Part shown: piece after piece, positions 46,811 to 57,183 of the stretch | Numbering within the stretch: position 1 is the first letter of the stretch | How the letters are laid out: each line of letters starts with the position of its first letter | DNA from: Clonostachys chloroleuca | Lineage: Eukaryota; Ascomycota; Sordariomycetes; Hypocreales; Bionectriaceae | Direction of reading: 5' to 3' | Length of the DNA: 64,000 bases | Assembly (NCBI GenBank): GCA_037952775.1 | Contig: JBANAY010000003.1 | Coordinates: forward strand, 15,810,001-15,874,000 | Notes under the pieces: model-generated | The model's database searches: none | Told to the model about the DNA's origin: nothing | The model's input: only the letters and a program-made list of their open reading frames with translations | Position numbers and translations under genes: made by a program

Positions 46811-47467
46811 GGTTGTTTATTGTTTCTTGGGCTGCAAGAGTAAGTTGGCGGATGTGTTTTTAAAGATAAGTTGGGGTGATGGATTATAACTTGGATTAAG
46901 ATCTTAGTTCTCGGAGCGATGAATAAAAAGCCTGGTGTGAATGAACTTGAAGCTTGATATACTTAACGGACGGAACATGGTGATCCGTTCGAGAAGCTGG
47001 TGACAAGGGTCTACAGCCACCGTCAGCGGAACAAAATGTTCCGCTGCATTACTAAGACCCGCTCACTAATCCACCTACACGGATTGACACATCCTCTACC
47101 CTACAGAGGAAATAATCATTGACTAAACAATAGTTCAAACCCGATAGAACGTCATATCCTTTGCCTTTTTTTGACCCTTTGCCCTATCTAGGGATCGTCG
47201 ACATGAAACAAAAATTAAACGAATCGGGCAAGCCTGATCGAAGCTTTTGGGCTTACTGGTTGTAGACAGAGTCTGGAATTAGTTTCTGCATAAGTCTACT
47301 GCTTTGAATACACGGTTGGTATCTACAGAACGATAATGTATTTTGTTCCTTTTTATAAAGTGGATTTTTTCTGCTTGGTGGGTATAAGGCTATTGATTAG
47401 ATGTTTGCCGGACGTTCTAGTTCATGTCTCTCTTGAACTCCGGCTTCCATTCGCTGTTGTTGGCTCG
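46811..47467. other. promoter of the hydrolase gene and 3' flank of the beta-barrel gene
   Basis: No gene is seen. It contains the inverted repeat at 47024-47046 described separately. Confidence 0.5.
47024..47046. promoter_or_regulatory. perfect inverted repeat with CGG-N11-CCG
   Basis: Arms CAGCGGAACA and TGTTCCGCTG are separated by AAA. The CGG and CCG triplets are 11 bp apart, the spacing of Gal4-type Zn2Cys6 sites. It lies upstream of the alpha/beta hydrolase gene. Confidence 0.55.
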
Positions 47468-48249
47468 TCAAACAAACTGCCACACGATGGGAACCATTCC
47501 GTCATTCAAGTCACCAATAGCCTGGAATGCGGTCGGTGACAGATCTAGGGAATTTGAGTTGAGACAAGTTGGACACACGTCAACGACGGTGACGTCAACA
47601 GACCGACCATTATTCGCGTTGGTGACACGGATCATCTTCGAACAGTAGGGGCTGGGAGCCGAATAATCGGACCCGTATCGCCTCATGTCCAATGCAACGA
47701 TTAGTTCGCTGTCAGAGCGAGGCCGACCGCCACATGCTGGAGGACTGCCATTCTGGAAATAGAATGTGGCGAAACCGCCCGTATATACCTCGGCAGGAGT
47801 GGTACTCGTCGATGCAGGGGCTGAGGATGTCGAGCTCGTAGAGGAAAAGCGGTAGTCGATGTAGTCGAGGTAGCTAGAAGAGATGTAGATTCGAGAGTAG
47901 TCGATAACGGAGAAACACCGCTGTCGGAACTTGGGGTACTGCTCAATGCAGGTGTTGTTGAAGTGTCTGATGACGAGCTAGAGGTGACAATAACCGGGGT
48001 AGAAGTGATGTCGTCCAGACTGGATGAAGGCGTTGACGTAGGTGTCGACGAAGGTGTCGATGTGGGTGGAGTGGACTCTGATGAGCTTGGGCTGAGTATG
48101 CTTTCGGGTGCTGAAACTGAAGTTGACAGTGAGGTCTCTAGGCTGAGTGTCGAGCTGTGCGTGTGAGATCGTGTTTTGCAGCGTGTGCGTGCATCTGCCC
48201 CATAGATGGCAACAATACTGCCATAAGCCAAAATCAGTTTGAGACGCAT
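47468..48249 (-). CDS. secreted Ser/Thr-rich protein with a double-psi beta-barrel domain, frameshifted
   Basis: The N-terminus is a signal peptide (MRLKLILAYGSIVAIYGADA, start 48249), followed by about 110 residues of Ser/Thr/Pro-rich linker, probably O-glycosylated. The C-terminal domain is of the RlpA/barwin-like type: 'VYTGGFATFYFQNGSPPACGG', 'ELIVALDMRRYGSD', 'CSKMIRVTNANNGRSVDVTVVDVCPTC', 'LDLSPTAFQAIGDL'. The Asp of 'DVCPTC' and paired Cys residues are kept. The linker and the barrel are in different frames. The switch is at AAAA 47845-47848 (TTTT in the coding strand), where one more T restores a continuous protein. Such proteins bind or loosen cell-wall glycans, or act as secreted effectors. 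Confidence 0.72.
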
Positions 48250-49217
48250 GATGAGGTAAAGTTTGCAAGCTGAACAAGAAGACAGACCTTCCCCCCTGAA
48301 CATGGCACCTGTCTTGTTGTTAACTTATAAGGCATTGGCGGTGTTCCGCTCAGGGGTAACGCTTGCTAGTACGGAGTACACTCAGCTGGTTCAATAGTTT
48401 ATAGGTAAAGGTCGGACCCCCACTACAATCTTATGTTAGCTTTTTCACTTATTTAGACGCAAATGGTTGCCTAGATGGTCGTAGGATGGCGGCAAATAGA
48501 CGTGGGGTTTGGGCGCCAAATTTTCGAGCCAAAATCCGCCAACCATCGCACTAACGTGAATTATATCACAAATTCTTTGACTTGGGTCACTTGACTCATA
48601 TGGTGAAGTGAACAGGCAGGATGCTCCGTATATAACGGTGCCCCTTTGCCGTAATTTTTCCTTTTAGGGGCGGAAGATTTCAGGGATGCATTTACACACC
48701 GCATGAAACAAGATCAATGCTCTTGAAAATAGAGAAAAGAAAGAAAAGGAACGAGAGAAGAATTCATCTTTCGCATGTAATAATTGCGAGGTTCTCATGA
48801 AAATAAGTAAATGCTATCTTATGAGTGAATTTGAAATTCATCGAGAAAACGTGAAAATCGGAGATTACATCTACTCGAAGTGGAGTTCGCTTTCGTGGTC
48901 ATAAAGCACATTTCATGCAATCTTCATCTATTCCAGTTATCTCCATAGACTTTTTAGAAGAAGGTATGGATCAAAATTTCCCCCATAACGTTTTGATTAA
49001 TATCAATGCGGTACCGATCCCCAAAATATATCAAGGCATTTCCGATGTTATTTTTACCAAAGTCACTACTTCCAATTCAGCAAAAATAGCACCGATTGTA
49101 GATTGATACAAGAGCTGGAGATGCGTATAGGGGAAGGAAATTCATTGGTGTTCTGATCCAAAGAGAGATACACTATTGAGATCATAGTAACATGCGTCAT
49201 TGCGACATGATATCTCC
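48250..49217. other. intergenic
   Basis: Almost 1 kb. An open frame at 48915-49106 shows no features. No gene is supported. Confidence 0.5.
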
Positions 49218-50959
49218 TTAAACTTTACTTCCGAGCATAAATTTCATCGAGAGCCTTCTCATAAATTTTCTCCACGACTGTTCTTGGAACTCCCCCTTCG
49301 ACGTCCGAGGTAAAGATCCTTTGGGACAGGTAATGATAAATCTTGGATCTTCAATCCGTTCGTGGGTATACATTCGTTCATGAAAAGGTCTTATCCGACG
49401 AACAATCTCCTCCTTCAAAGCCGAGTAATCATTCCCATCGTTTTCTTGAAGAGGTTCAACCAGGAGCGCGGGTGAGGGGCGTCCAGTTCCTAGACAAACA
49501 GCCGTGCTAACAAGGTCCTTGCCGCAAAGCTCCATAACATTGCCTTCGATGGATTTTGTGTCACAGCGGAGAGAAATCTCCATCTTAATCCAATCGTCAT
49601 TTCGACCTCTGGATAGGAAGTGACCGGGTATGGGCTCTACAAACAAGTCTCCCGTATGGAAGTTGCCTGTCTCCTTATCCCGGAGTGACTCGTGCGGACA
49701 GTTTCTGGATTCTGAGGGAACTAATAGCTCGAGTAATTGTTCTCCAGGACCGGTATTTCCAGATGGATCTTCAGTTGAAGAACCTGAGGCTGGAACAAAT
49801 CGGTATGTTACGCCAGGAGGTGGTTGGAGGTATCCAGCATCAGATCCACTTCCTCCAACACCGAACATCATAAGACCGACTTCGGTACTTGCAAAAACAT
49901 CTTTCAAATATAGATCATTTGCGCGTGCCCAGGTGGCATCGTCCGGATTTAAAGCCAAACCGCCGTGAAGCACCGATGGTATGCTTTGTAGTGAACGTAG
50001 CAGTTCTGGATCTGAGCGAGCCTCCTGTAAACTTTTTGACAAGAAAGAGGAAAAAAGAAACAGAACCGTCAATCCGTATTCGTTGACCATAGACTTAAGT
50101 TCAGCCGGAGAGGGAGGGATATCTTTGGATAAAATCACGCAATGCCCAAGGTCGTGGCATCCCATAAGAGACATCGCCGCAGCAATGTGACAGAAACTTC
50201 CACTTCACTCACATGTTAGCTCTGTGCCGCCTGGAGTACCGGCTTCGTCTACTTACTGGCTAGCCACTACTTGTTGCCCCTCAAGTCCCCTAAAGATGGG
50301 CTCCACACTTTCAATGGCATGGTCTACCCATCTTGCAGTTAAAGGTACTATTTTTGGCCTCCCTGAGGTTGTACCAGAAGAATGGTATATCATCACAATA
50401 TCACTCTGTTCAGACGGAATCCATAGCTGGGGTAGTGGCAAGTGCTCGAGGCTCATCGAGCGAGTGTCAACGACGGGAAGTGCAACTATATCCGCCCCCA
50501 TTGTTTGAAGGACTGTAGAGTCGAAAATTATCGCTCTCGCCCCCGCTAGTTTGAGAACATCATAAACCACGTCGAGATGGGTCAAACGTAGGGAAATTAG
50601 CTGGGGGATGTATCCCGCTCTAGCAATACCCCAAATTTGCACAGCGTCCAAATAAGATACGCCTTTGACCCTAAGAATACTGTCAGAGAAATAGAGGATG
50701 ACAAAAGGAATAATTACGAAGAATATACTTACCAGACGCCTACAATGTCTCTTTCTTTTATGCCCCTCTGCAAAAGTTCATTGGCCCAGTATCTAGCCGC
50801 ATTTTCGACGTCATTTAAGAATTGAGAGAATCTGATTGTTTTCCAACCACAAAACACACCGTCTTCTTCCCAATGAGGGATTTTGAGTGCAGCAGCCGAG
50901 GGATGTTTGACGGCAGACTTCTCCAGCGAGGTGAGGTGGGTCTTTAGTGTTGGGAACAT
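49218..50959 (-). CDS. stand-alone adenylating enzyme (ANL superfamily)
   Basis: Three exons (first from 50959, second about 50650-50262, third about 50212-49218) encode roughly 540 aa. The enzyme activates a carboxylate as its AMP ester. The adenylation motifs are in order: A3 'MIYHSSGTTSGRPKIVPLT', A5 'DVFASTEVGLMMFG', A7 'NFHTGDLF', A8 'LSRGRNDDWIKMEISLRCDTKSIEG', and the A10 Lys region 'PKGSLPRTSKG'. Just after A10 the frame breaks at CCCCC 49292-49296. One more G in the coding strand gives 'KGGVPRTVVEKIYEKALDEI' and a stop at 49225. No thiolation, reductase or transferase domain follows, so it is not a full NRPS-like enzyme but resembles the fungal NRPS-like/acyl-CoA-ligase group. Its substrate is not predictable and no partner carrier protein is adjacent. 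Confidence 0.78.
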
Positions 50960-52357
50960 TGTGTCGTGGGCTAGGGTTCACTCAACAAAGTCTTTTACGA
51001 GGAACGATGTGAAAGAAACTCAAAAATGGCTATTCCAAAGACAGGGAGGGATTATGGGTTAAATAGTAACTAGATCGCCGACCGGAAAGAACTTCAAACT
51101 CCGTTTAACTAGCAGGGGCAAGGTTGGTCAGTTGTTACCTAACATCATGTGGTGAGGAACCAGGTATAATAGCCAATGAATCAACCATCAAGATTGTTTT
51201 TGACTCCACAAGGAGGTACCTCCGTTCGAGGATGCTGCTCGAAAGTCCAAATTTTTTTTAATGTTGTTGGTTGCAAACAACAGTCAGCTGATGATGGCGT
51301 GAGCAATAATGCTGGACAATGACCCATGAAGTGTTTTAGTACTTAGGCGGAGAAAGTGGGCATGGCATTTTTATGGAGATGTGTTTTCATTCTTCTGTTT
51401 GAATCCAGCGTCTTCGCGTTTTCCGGCACGTTACTCTCTTACACTGGCACTATTGTTTGCTGAAAGTTTATACTCCAAACCTCACCTGATTTTCTTACAT
51501 TATTTCACAGCAGTTCCAGACAGAGTCAATTATGGGATACTTAAGTCGATTCGATGATTACAATCTATATGACCTTCATTCCACTTGATGATCCTACTAT
51601 TTTGACTCGGAATTCAAGCTAAGTCGACCCACGTGAATTCTGAGTGCTAATCCCGAGTTTCGCCATTCATGATCCCATGGACATATGCTTGTCCGATGTA
51701 TTCATAGCTATGGCTGATGCTCTGTGAAGGAGGTAGGATAAATGGCATTGTCTCCCCCGAGAAGGATAAACATTTCATCTCATTTCTGAGTATTGCGTGG
51801 CATGAAGGCTATCAATCCCTCTCCAATTATAAAATATCTTACTTTCGGAGCAGAGAAATGCCCAGTACCATATTCCTCAAAATAAAAGCGCCGTCGGTTG
51901 TGTTAGCACGACGATGCATCACATCGTTTTGTCCGTCATTTAGAGAGTATTCCTAGACGATATCGCTAATCAATAGGCCCTGAGTTCATATATGACGGGC
52001 TGGATAAGTCTCCAAGTTCACCAAATTTTCCCGCGGAAAGTTCATGATAAGAGTATATATTAAGCCAAGTCATCCCCTTTTCTGTATCTTCATGATCAGA
52101 GCTTGCGCACTAGTGTAGTCTAACACGTATATTGGGCCCTTCGAGCTGAAATGCCACATGAGCTGACTGATGGATAAGCCTGGATTACAACCACCACCGA
52201 AAAAGTAGAAGCAATAGACCATAATTACATCGGCGGAGAATTTTTTTTTTTTTTTTTTTTTTTAGTATTCAGAGTTCTAGGCTAGTTGTAAGATTCTCCA
52301 CGAAACTATTATTCATATAGCGGATAAGGCTCAGGCAACCTTGTTTTCTCATTACTA
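50960..52357. other. intergenic
   Basis: 1.4 kb with no supportable gene. A run of 22 T lies at 52242-52263, in the 3' flank of the minus-strand permease gene. Confidence 0.5.
52242..52263. repeat. poly(T) run of 22
   Basis: A mononucleotide tract directly visible in the sequence. It could be slippage expansion or a relic poly(A) tail. Confidence 0.7.
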
Positions 52358-53923
52358 CTACCGTCCGAACCACTTGAGCTCTAGATAACGAGCGGGAATG
52401 TAGACAAACGCTGTGACAACTAGTGTGAACTCGTTGGCAACATCGCCGCCATCGGCTCCAATCAAGGCGCCCACCGGTCCAACAAACCACGTCTCGACCA
52501 TCCCCATGCACCACGCCACGACGCCCACCAGGAACGCTGCTGATGCCCCAAGTCCAAGCGGTAGTCTGCTGGGATCATTCCAGCCTTCCAAGTCGTAGTT
52601 GGAAAAGTCTCGCTTGCGGAAAACGGTGTGCTCAAGCAAAAGGATAACAAAGTAGCTTGTGCACCAGTAACCTAGCAAGCTCAAGAAATCCTGCAGGTAC
52701 GTGTTAAGCTCAGAGCGGCCACCGAGAGCGAGGGCCATGACGACACCAAAGCACAGCAGTGTCCAGATGAAGCGGGGAACGTTGGCGAGTGGGCGCGCCA
52801 TCTGCTGAAACGAAATAGCAGATGAGTAGAGGGAGATGATGTTTGTGTTAATACCACTAAAGGACAGCAGCACGAGAATGAATTTTGAGAAGCCTCTAGG
52901 ATGCAACATGTCTCTGATCAGAAACCCGATGCCTTGATGCTCATAGGCGTCAGCCCAGTCCTGGTTGTTGTTCAAGGAGCTGGCCACGACAGCGCCGGCG
53001 GTCATACCAAAGGACGTGGGAATTGCAATTCCAAGGGTCGTGAGAGCGAATACCTTGAAGCGTGAGACGTTGACAGGGTAGTGGACATAGTAATCTCCCA
53101 CCATTGTTGACCAGGATGCAGAGCTGCCGTAGATGATGGCCAGCAGTGAAAGCACGTTGCCGGATAGATCAAGACCGGTTAGGGGAGACGGAGTCTTGTC
53201 GTCTGCATGGGGACCAACCATGCCGAATATGATGAGGAATACAACAAAGTATATGAGCCACGCATATCTCTCGTAGACAAGAATGTACTTGAGGCCAAGG
53301 AGACTGATAACAAGGGAGACAACCGCGATGATGATAACACCACCTACGAGCGAGATATGGCCGTCAGCGACACCGGTGAGGGCAAGGCCCCCAGAAATGC
53401 TTGCAACAGCAGCCCAGCCCAGCTGCTCGATGCCGTTGAGGAAGGCAATTACCTTGTTCGGGTACCACCCAAAGCTGTAACGCGAGAAGGAGACCTGCCT
53501 GAGACCAGTCGCCGCGCTGAATGTTGCGCAGTAGGCGGAAACAGCCCCGCCGAGGATCGAAGCGAAGATGATGATGGGAATCGTCTGCTTGAGGCTCAAT
53601 TGGAACTCCCATCCGAGAAAACCGGTAGCGAAGCAGCTGATTCCCATGGTTCCCGACGCCCAAAGCAGGGCCATACTCAGCTCTTCATGCCACTTGACCG
53701 GTCGCTTATCAGCGGTGGTCTTGCGATCAATAGCATGGGACTCTACGCCGAGAATGTTATCCATTCGCGCCTCGAATCTGCGCAGAGACGCCAGAATTCC
53801 TGACTGGGAGTCGGAGGCGACATAGTTATCGGCAGGCGACTCGTGACCATCGACTCCGGCTTCTAGTGACACATCGTGAGGCGACTTTTGAGTCTGGTAC
53901 TTTTCTTCGGATAACGAGGACAT
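52358..53923 (-). CDS. NCS1 purine-cytosine permease (Fcy-type)
   Basis: A single exon of 521 aa from MSSLSEEKYQ; an in-frame ATG 7 codons upstream adds a hydrophobic stub and is less likely. It has a hydrophilic N-terminus with the conserved 'RRFEARMDNILGVESHAIDRKTTADKR', then about 12 membrane spans. NCS1/Fcy blocks are visible: 'WASGTMGISCFATGFLGWEF', 'SRYSFGWYPNKVIAFLNGIEQLGWAAV', 'YGSSASWSTMVGDYYVHYPVNVS', 'DFLSLLGYWCTSYFVILLLEH'. The family imports cytosine, purines, or related nucleobases with protons at the plasma membrane. The exact substrate cannot be read from the sequence. The lack of introns contrasts with most neighbours. Confidence 0.9.
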   Translation of the reverse strand: MSSLSEEKYQTQKSPHDVSLEAGVDGHESPADNYVASDSQSGILASLRRFEARMDNILGVESHAIDRKTTADKRPVKWHEELSMALLWASGTMGISCFATGFLGWEFQLSLKQTIPIIIFASILGGAVSAYCATFSAATGLRQVSFSRYSFGWYPNKVIAFLNGIEQLGWAAVASISGGLALTGVADGHISLVGGVIIIAVVSLVISLLGLKYILVYERYAWLIYFVVFLIIFGMVGPHADDKTPSPLTGLDLSGNVLSLLAIIYGSSASWSTMVGDYYVHYPVNVSRFKVFALTTLGIAIPTSFGMTAGAVVASSLNNNQDWADAYEHQGIGFLIRDMLHPRGFSKFILVLLSFSGINTNIISLYSSAISFQQMARPLANVPRFIWTLLCFGVVMALALGGRSELNTYLQDFLSLLGYWCTSYFVILLLEHTVFRKRDFSNYDLEGWNDPSRLPLGLGASAAFLVGVVAWCMGMVETWFVGPVGALIGADGGDVANEFTLVVTAFVYIPARYLELKWFGR

Positions 53924-55249
53924 TGCAACCAGAAATATCAACAAATTACAAGTTCAAGTGATCCCATCAGGCAGTTCACAGAGATGGAGAGGCAACCGAA
54001 TTTCAATTCAAATCCTAACAACTGAGAGAGTAGATAGGTGAGCTACACGAACTGCTTATCAGCAGATCGTCAAATCGGCCAACTTTTAATTACATGACTA
54101 GTACTCGTAGAATCCCACATGAAAATTTGTGAGCGATAAACAAAGATGAAAGGAAGTCGATATCGCCCACCCCATATTCGTGCCGATTAACATCGACCAT
54201 GTTCCATGACACGAAAAGGTGCTTTGAGTGTGTGGACGTAAGGCTCTTCACGCCGATTATCCGTAGCCAAAGGTCTTTACTGCATTGCCATTTGCCACAT
54301 TAGGGTCCTTATCTACTTCCTTGTTCCTGGGCCCCTTGCCTAGGGTTGAAATGAGCTGGAATGGGCATGTTAGAGAGTGGATTGTGTACGTGCTCATATC
54401 TAATCCGGCAGGTCTTGATCCAAAGAGGGGCAAAACCACTGCGCATTACGTCTCGAAAGTGGACAACTATCCGATATTGCCGTGCCGAAATCCGGGGAGC
54501 GACCACACAAAAGCAGGTGACGTCGCATCCTATGATATAGACGTGTTGTATGTTTACTGCCGAGCAAAACGGATAAGATGAACCTCATCTGAGGGTTTGG
54601 GATATCCCCGGAGAATACGGATATGTAGTTCATCAAAGCTTAGCCTAGCCAAGCTTTCAGAGTTGACTGTCTTTGACATGCGCCCGCAGATCACCCAAGT
54701 CATATGACTGCGACGGACGAAATCACACTGGCATGATAGTTGCAAGTTCCGGGCATCGTACATAATGAAGCGGAAATAAAATCTCGGATCCCAAGTTGCC
54801 GAAGGGCTAAGAAGACATCATCGAGATGTCACTGCCTTTCCTTGATAATTCCGGGATCTGCTTCTTGTAGTGCTTTTCCCTGTTTTCTCTTCGCCCCTGT
54901 TTCATCACTGCCACAACTCAATGCAATGCTATCTAGACGCTGCTAAACATAGCTAGCAAGACCGGAAACACTTAATGCAACCATAGTCCCATGGATGGCA
55001 ATGTGTATCATCTTACCATCTATTGGCCTTTGATTCATACGTATTTCTCCTCGTGGTGGGGTATGACGCGTTCAAGAAGTCGAGAAACTATATAAATCAA
55101 TCCTATCCTTAAGCTCTATAAGATTTTGTATGTATGACCATTTGTAAAAGAATTCTACCAGAACTTACTTTTCACGCGTTGGCGATACTCACATAACCAA
55201 ACACGTTACCCACACCTGGATTTACTCCAATTGAAAATCTATCAACATC
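53924..55249. other. divergent intergenic region
   Basis: 1.3 kb between the divergent permease and protease genes. Frames at 54285-54581 and on the opposite strand overlap and are featureless. No gene is seen. Confidence 0.5.
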
Positions 55250-56716
55250 ATGGACGCAATTCTTCAGGCTCAATCTAAGTTCAAACTCAACCGCGGTTTA
55301 AGCAAGATCAGAGCCGTTCCCAATAAGAACTATCAGCGGAATGGTACTAAGTCATACGTTTACCTCCTCAACCGATTTGGTTTTGAGCCAACCAAGCCTG
55401 GGCCATACTTCCACAGCCATACCCTCCACCAGCGTGGACTCGCTCATCCAAGATTCAACGCCGCCCGTGGAGGACGTGCTTATGTACAAAGAGTTCTCTC
55501 CAAGAAGGTCGATGCCGAGGGAACCAAAACCGGAGAGGTGACTGCCGATGACCAACAGAATGATTCTATGTACTTATGTGAGGTGTCTATCGGCACACCT
55601 CCACAAAAGCTCAAGTTAGATTTCGACACCGGCTCCTCAGATCTTTGGGTTCGTATTTCTACAGACGCCACTCAAGAAAGAAATTGCCGCTAACTTGTAT
55701 GCATAAAGGTCTTTTCTAATGAATTAAGCGAGGATACGCAGAAAGGCCACGCCATATTCAACCCTTCTGCATCATCTAGCTACAAGAAGCTCGCTGGTAA
55801 AACCTGGAAAATCTCGTATGGCGATGGCAGCTCTGCCTCCGGAGATTGCGGCTCGGACAATGTTACCATCGGTGGCTTGACAATCGAGAATCAAACTGTC
55901 GAGCTCGCCTCACAGCTGGCTCAGCAGTTCGCTCAGGGCACCGGTGATGGCCTGCTTGGCTTGGCCTTCCCTCAGATCAATACCGTCATGACGAATGGCA
56001 AATCTGATCCTGCAGAGACTCCAGTTGCCAATATGATGAGCCAGGGTGACATTCCTCAGAGCTCTCAGCTCTTCACCTCTGCCTTCTATAGCGAGCGCGA
56101 TGAGAACTCTCCCGAATCTTTCTACACTTTCGGCTACATTGATACTGACCTTGTTTCCAAATCTGGGCAGGAGATCTCGTGGACTAACATTGATTCTTCT
56201 CAAGGCTTCTGGCAGTTCCCATCCACAAGTGCTTCTGTCAACGGCAAACCTATTAAGCTATCCAACAACACAGCTATCGCGGACACTGGTACCACACTGG
56301 CTTTGGTATCAGATGAGGTTTGTGAGGCGCTGTACAAGGCAATTCCCGGGGCCACCTATGATTCAACTCAGCAGGGTTATGTCTTCCCTACGAGCGTCAA
56401 GGCAGAGGATATGCCAGAATTCAAGGTAGCTATCGGGGATAAGGAATTTTTGATCCAGGCCGAAGACCTAGCATTTGCACCTGCAGGTAATGGCAATTGG
56501 TACGGCGGGGTCCAGTCTCGGGGAGATATGTCATTTGATATCCTCGGAGACACCTTTTTGAAGTCTGTCTACGCGGTAAGTTACCGAGCCACAATCACAA
56601 GGCAGCAAAGTGGTATAATTCTAACTGTCAAACAGATTTGGGATCAAGGAAATAAGCGGTTTGGCGTAGTCCCAAAAATTGAAGCAACTCAGAACTTGAA
56701 GCCTGCCACTCAGTAG
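55250..56716 (+). CDS. pepsin-family aspartic protease without a signal peptide
   Basis: Three exons (55250-55648, 55709-56575, 56636-56716) give 448 aa. Both catalytic motifs are present: '[14 protein letters not shown]' and '[14 protein letters not shown]'. The flap '[25 protein letters not shown]' and the C-terminal '[27 protein letters not shown]' complete the A1 fold, close to aspergillopepsin-type enzymes. The about 100 residue N-terminal region resembles a propeptide, but it starts '[40 protein letters not shown]' with no hydrophobic signal. Either it is intracellular or non-classically exported, or a first exon is missed upstream. The second intron (60 bp) has no stop and is a multiple of three, so its retention would also be readable. 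Confidence 0.87.
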
Positions 56717-57183
56717 GTAGAGACTGTCTTCTTTGGCAGGGTCCGCCTCTATTCAAACTATCTAGACCACCTCGAGGCATAGACGATGAACTTTATCACG
56801 CACTCTAGTTTGCAATTTCAAGCCAATTCCCATTAATCAGACAAAGCGATCTTAAAGCTTCATTGATGGCACTATACGTGTATCTTATCTTGTCATCGTC
56901 AACGGTGCCTCTCGCCAAGGCTTGAAGTACTTTGTCTACATTGTTTCTTCTGTCTTGCCTGCTTCCCATTTCACCCGGTGCTTCATGTAGAACTGCAGTA
57001 ATCACTCTCACGGGACAATTCTTGGAAACCTCACTTGATGGCGCAAAGAAAACTTAAATCTCAACTTTTCATTACAGCAATCAGGAGCCCTTACTCAATA
57101 GACGACTTCAGCATGTGTTGTACTCGTGATTTGATTCTCGATGGTTTGGCGGGTATGACGGGTAAAACAGATCTGTCCAGCAT
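56717..57183. other. convergent intergenic spacer
   Basis: 3' flanks of the protease and phosphoesterase genes. No gene is seen. Confidence 0.5.

Noticed and set aside
52242..52263. Poly(T) as evidence of a retroposed gene
   Set aside because: No target-site duplication or retrocopy body is visible beside it.
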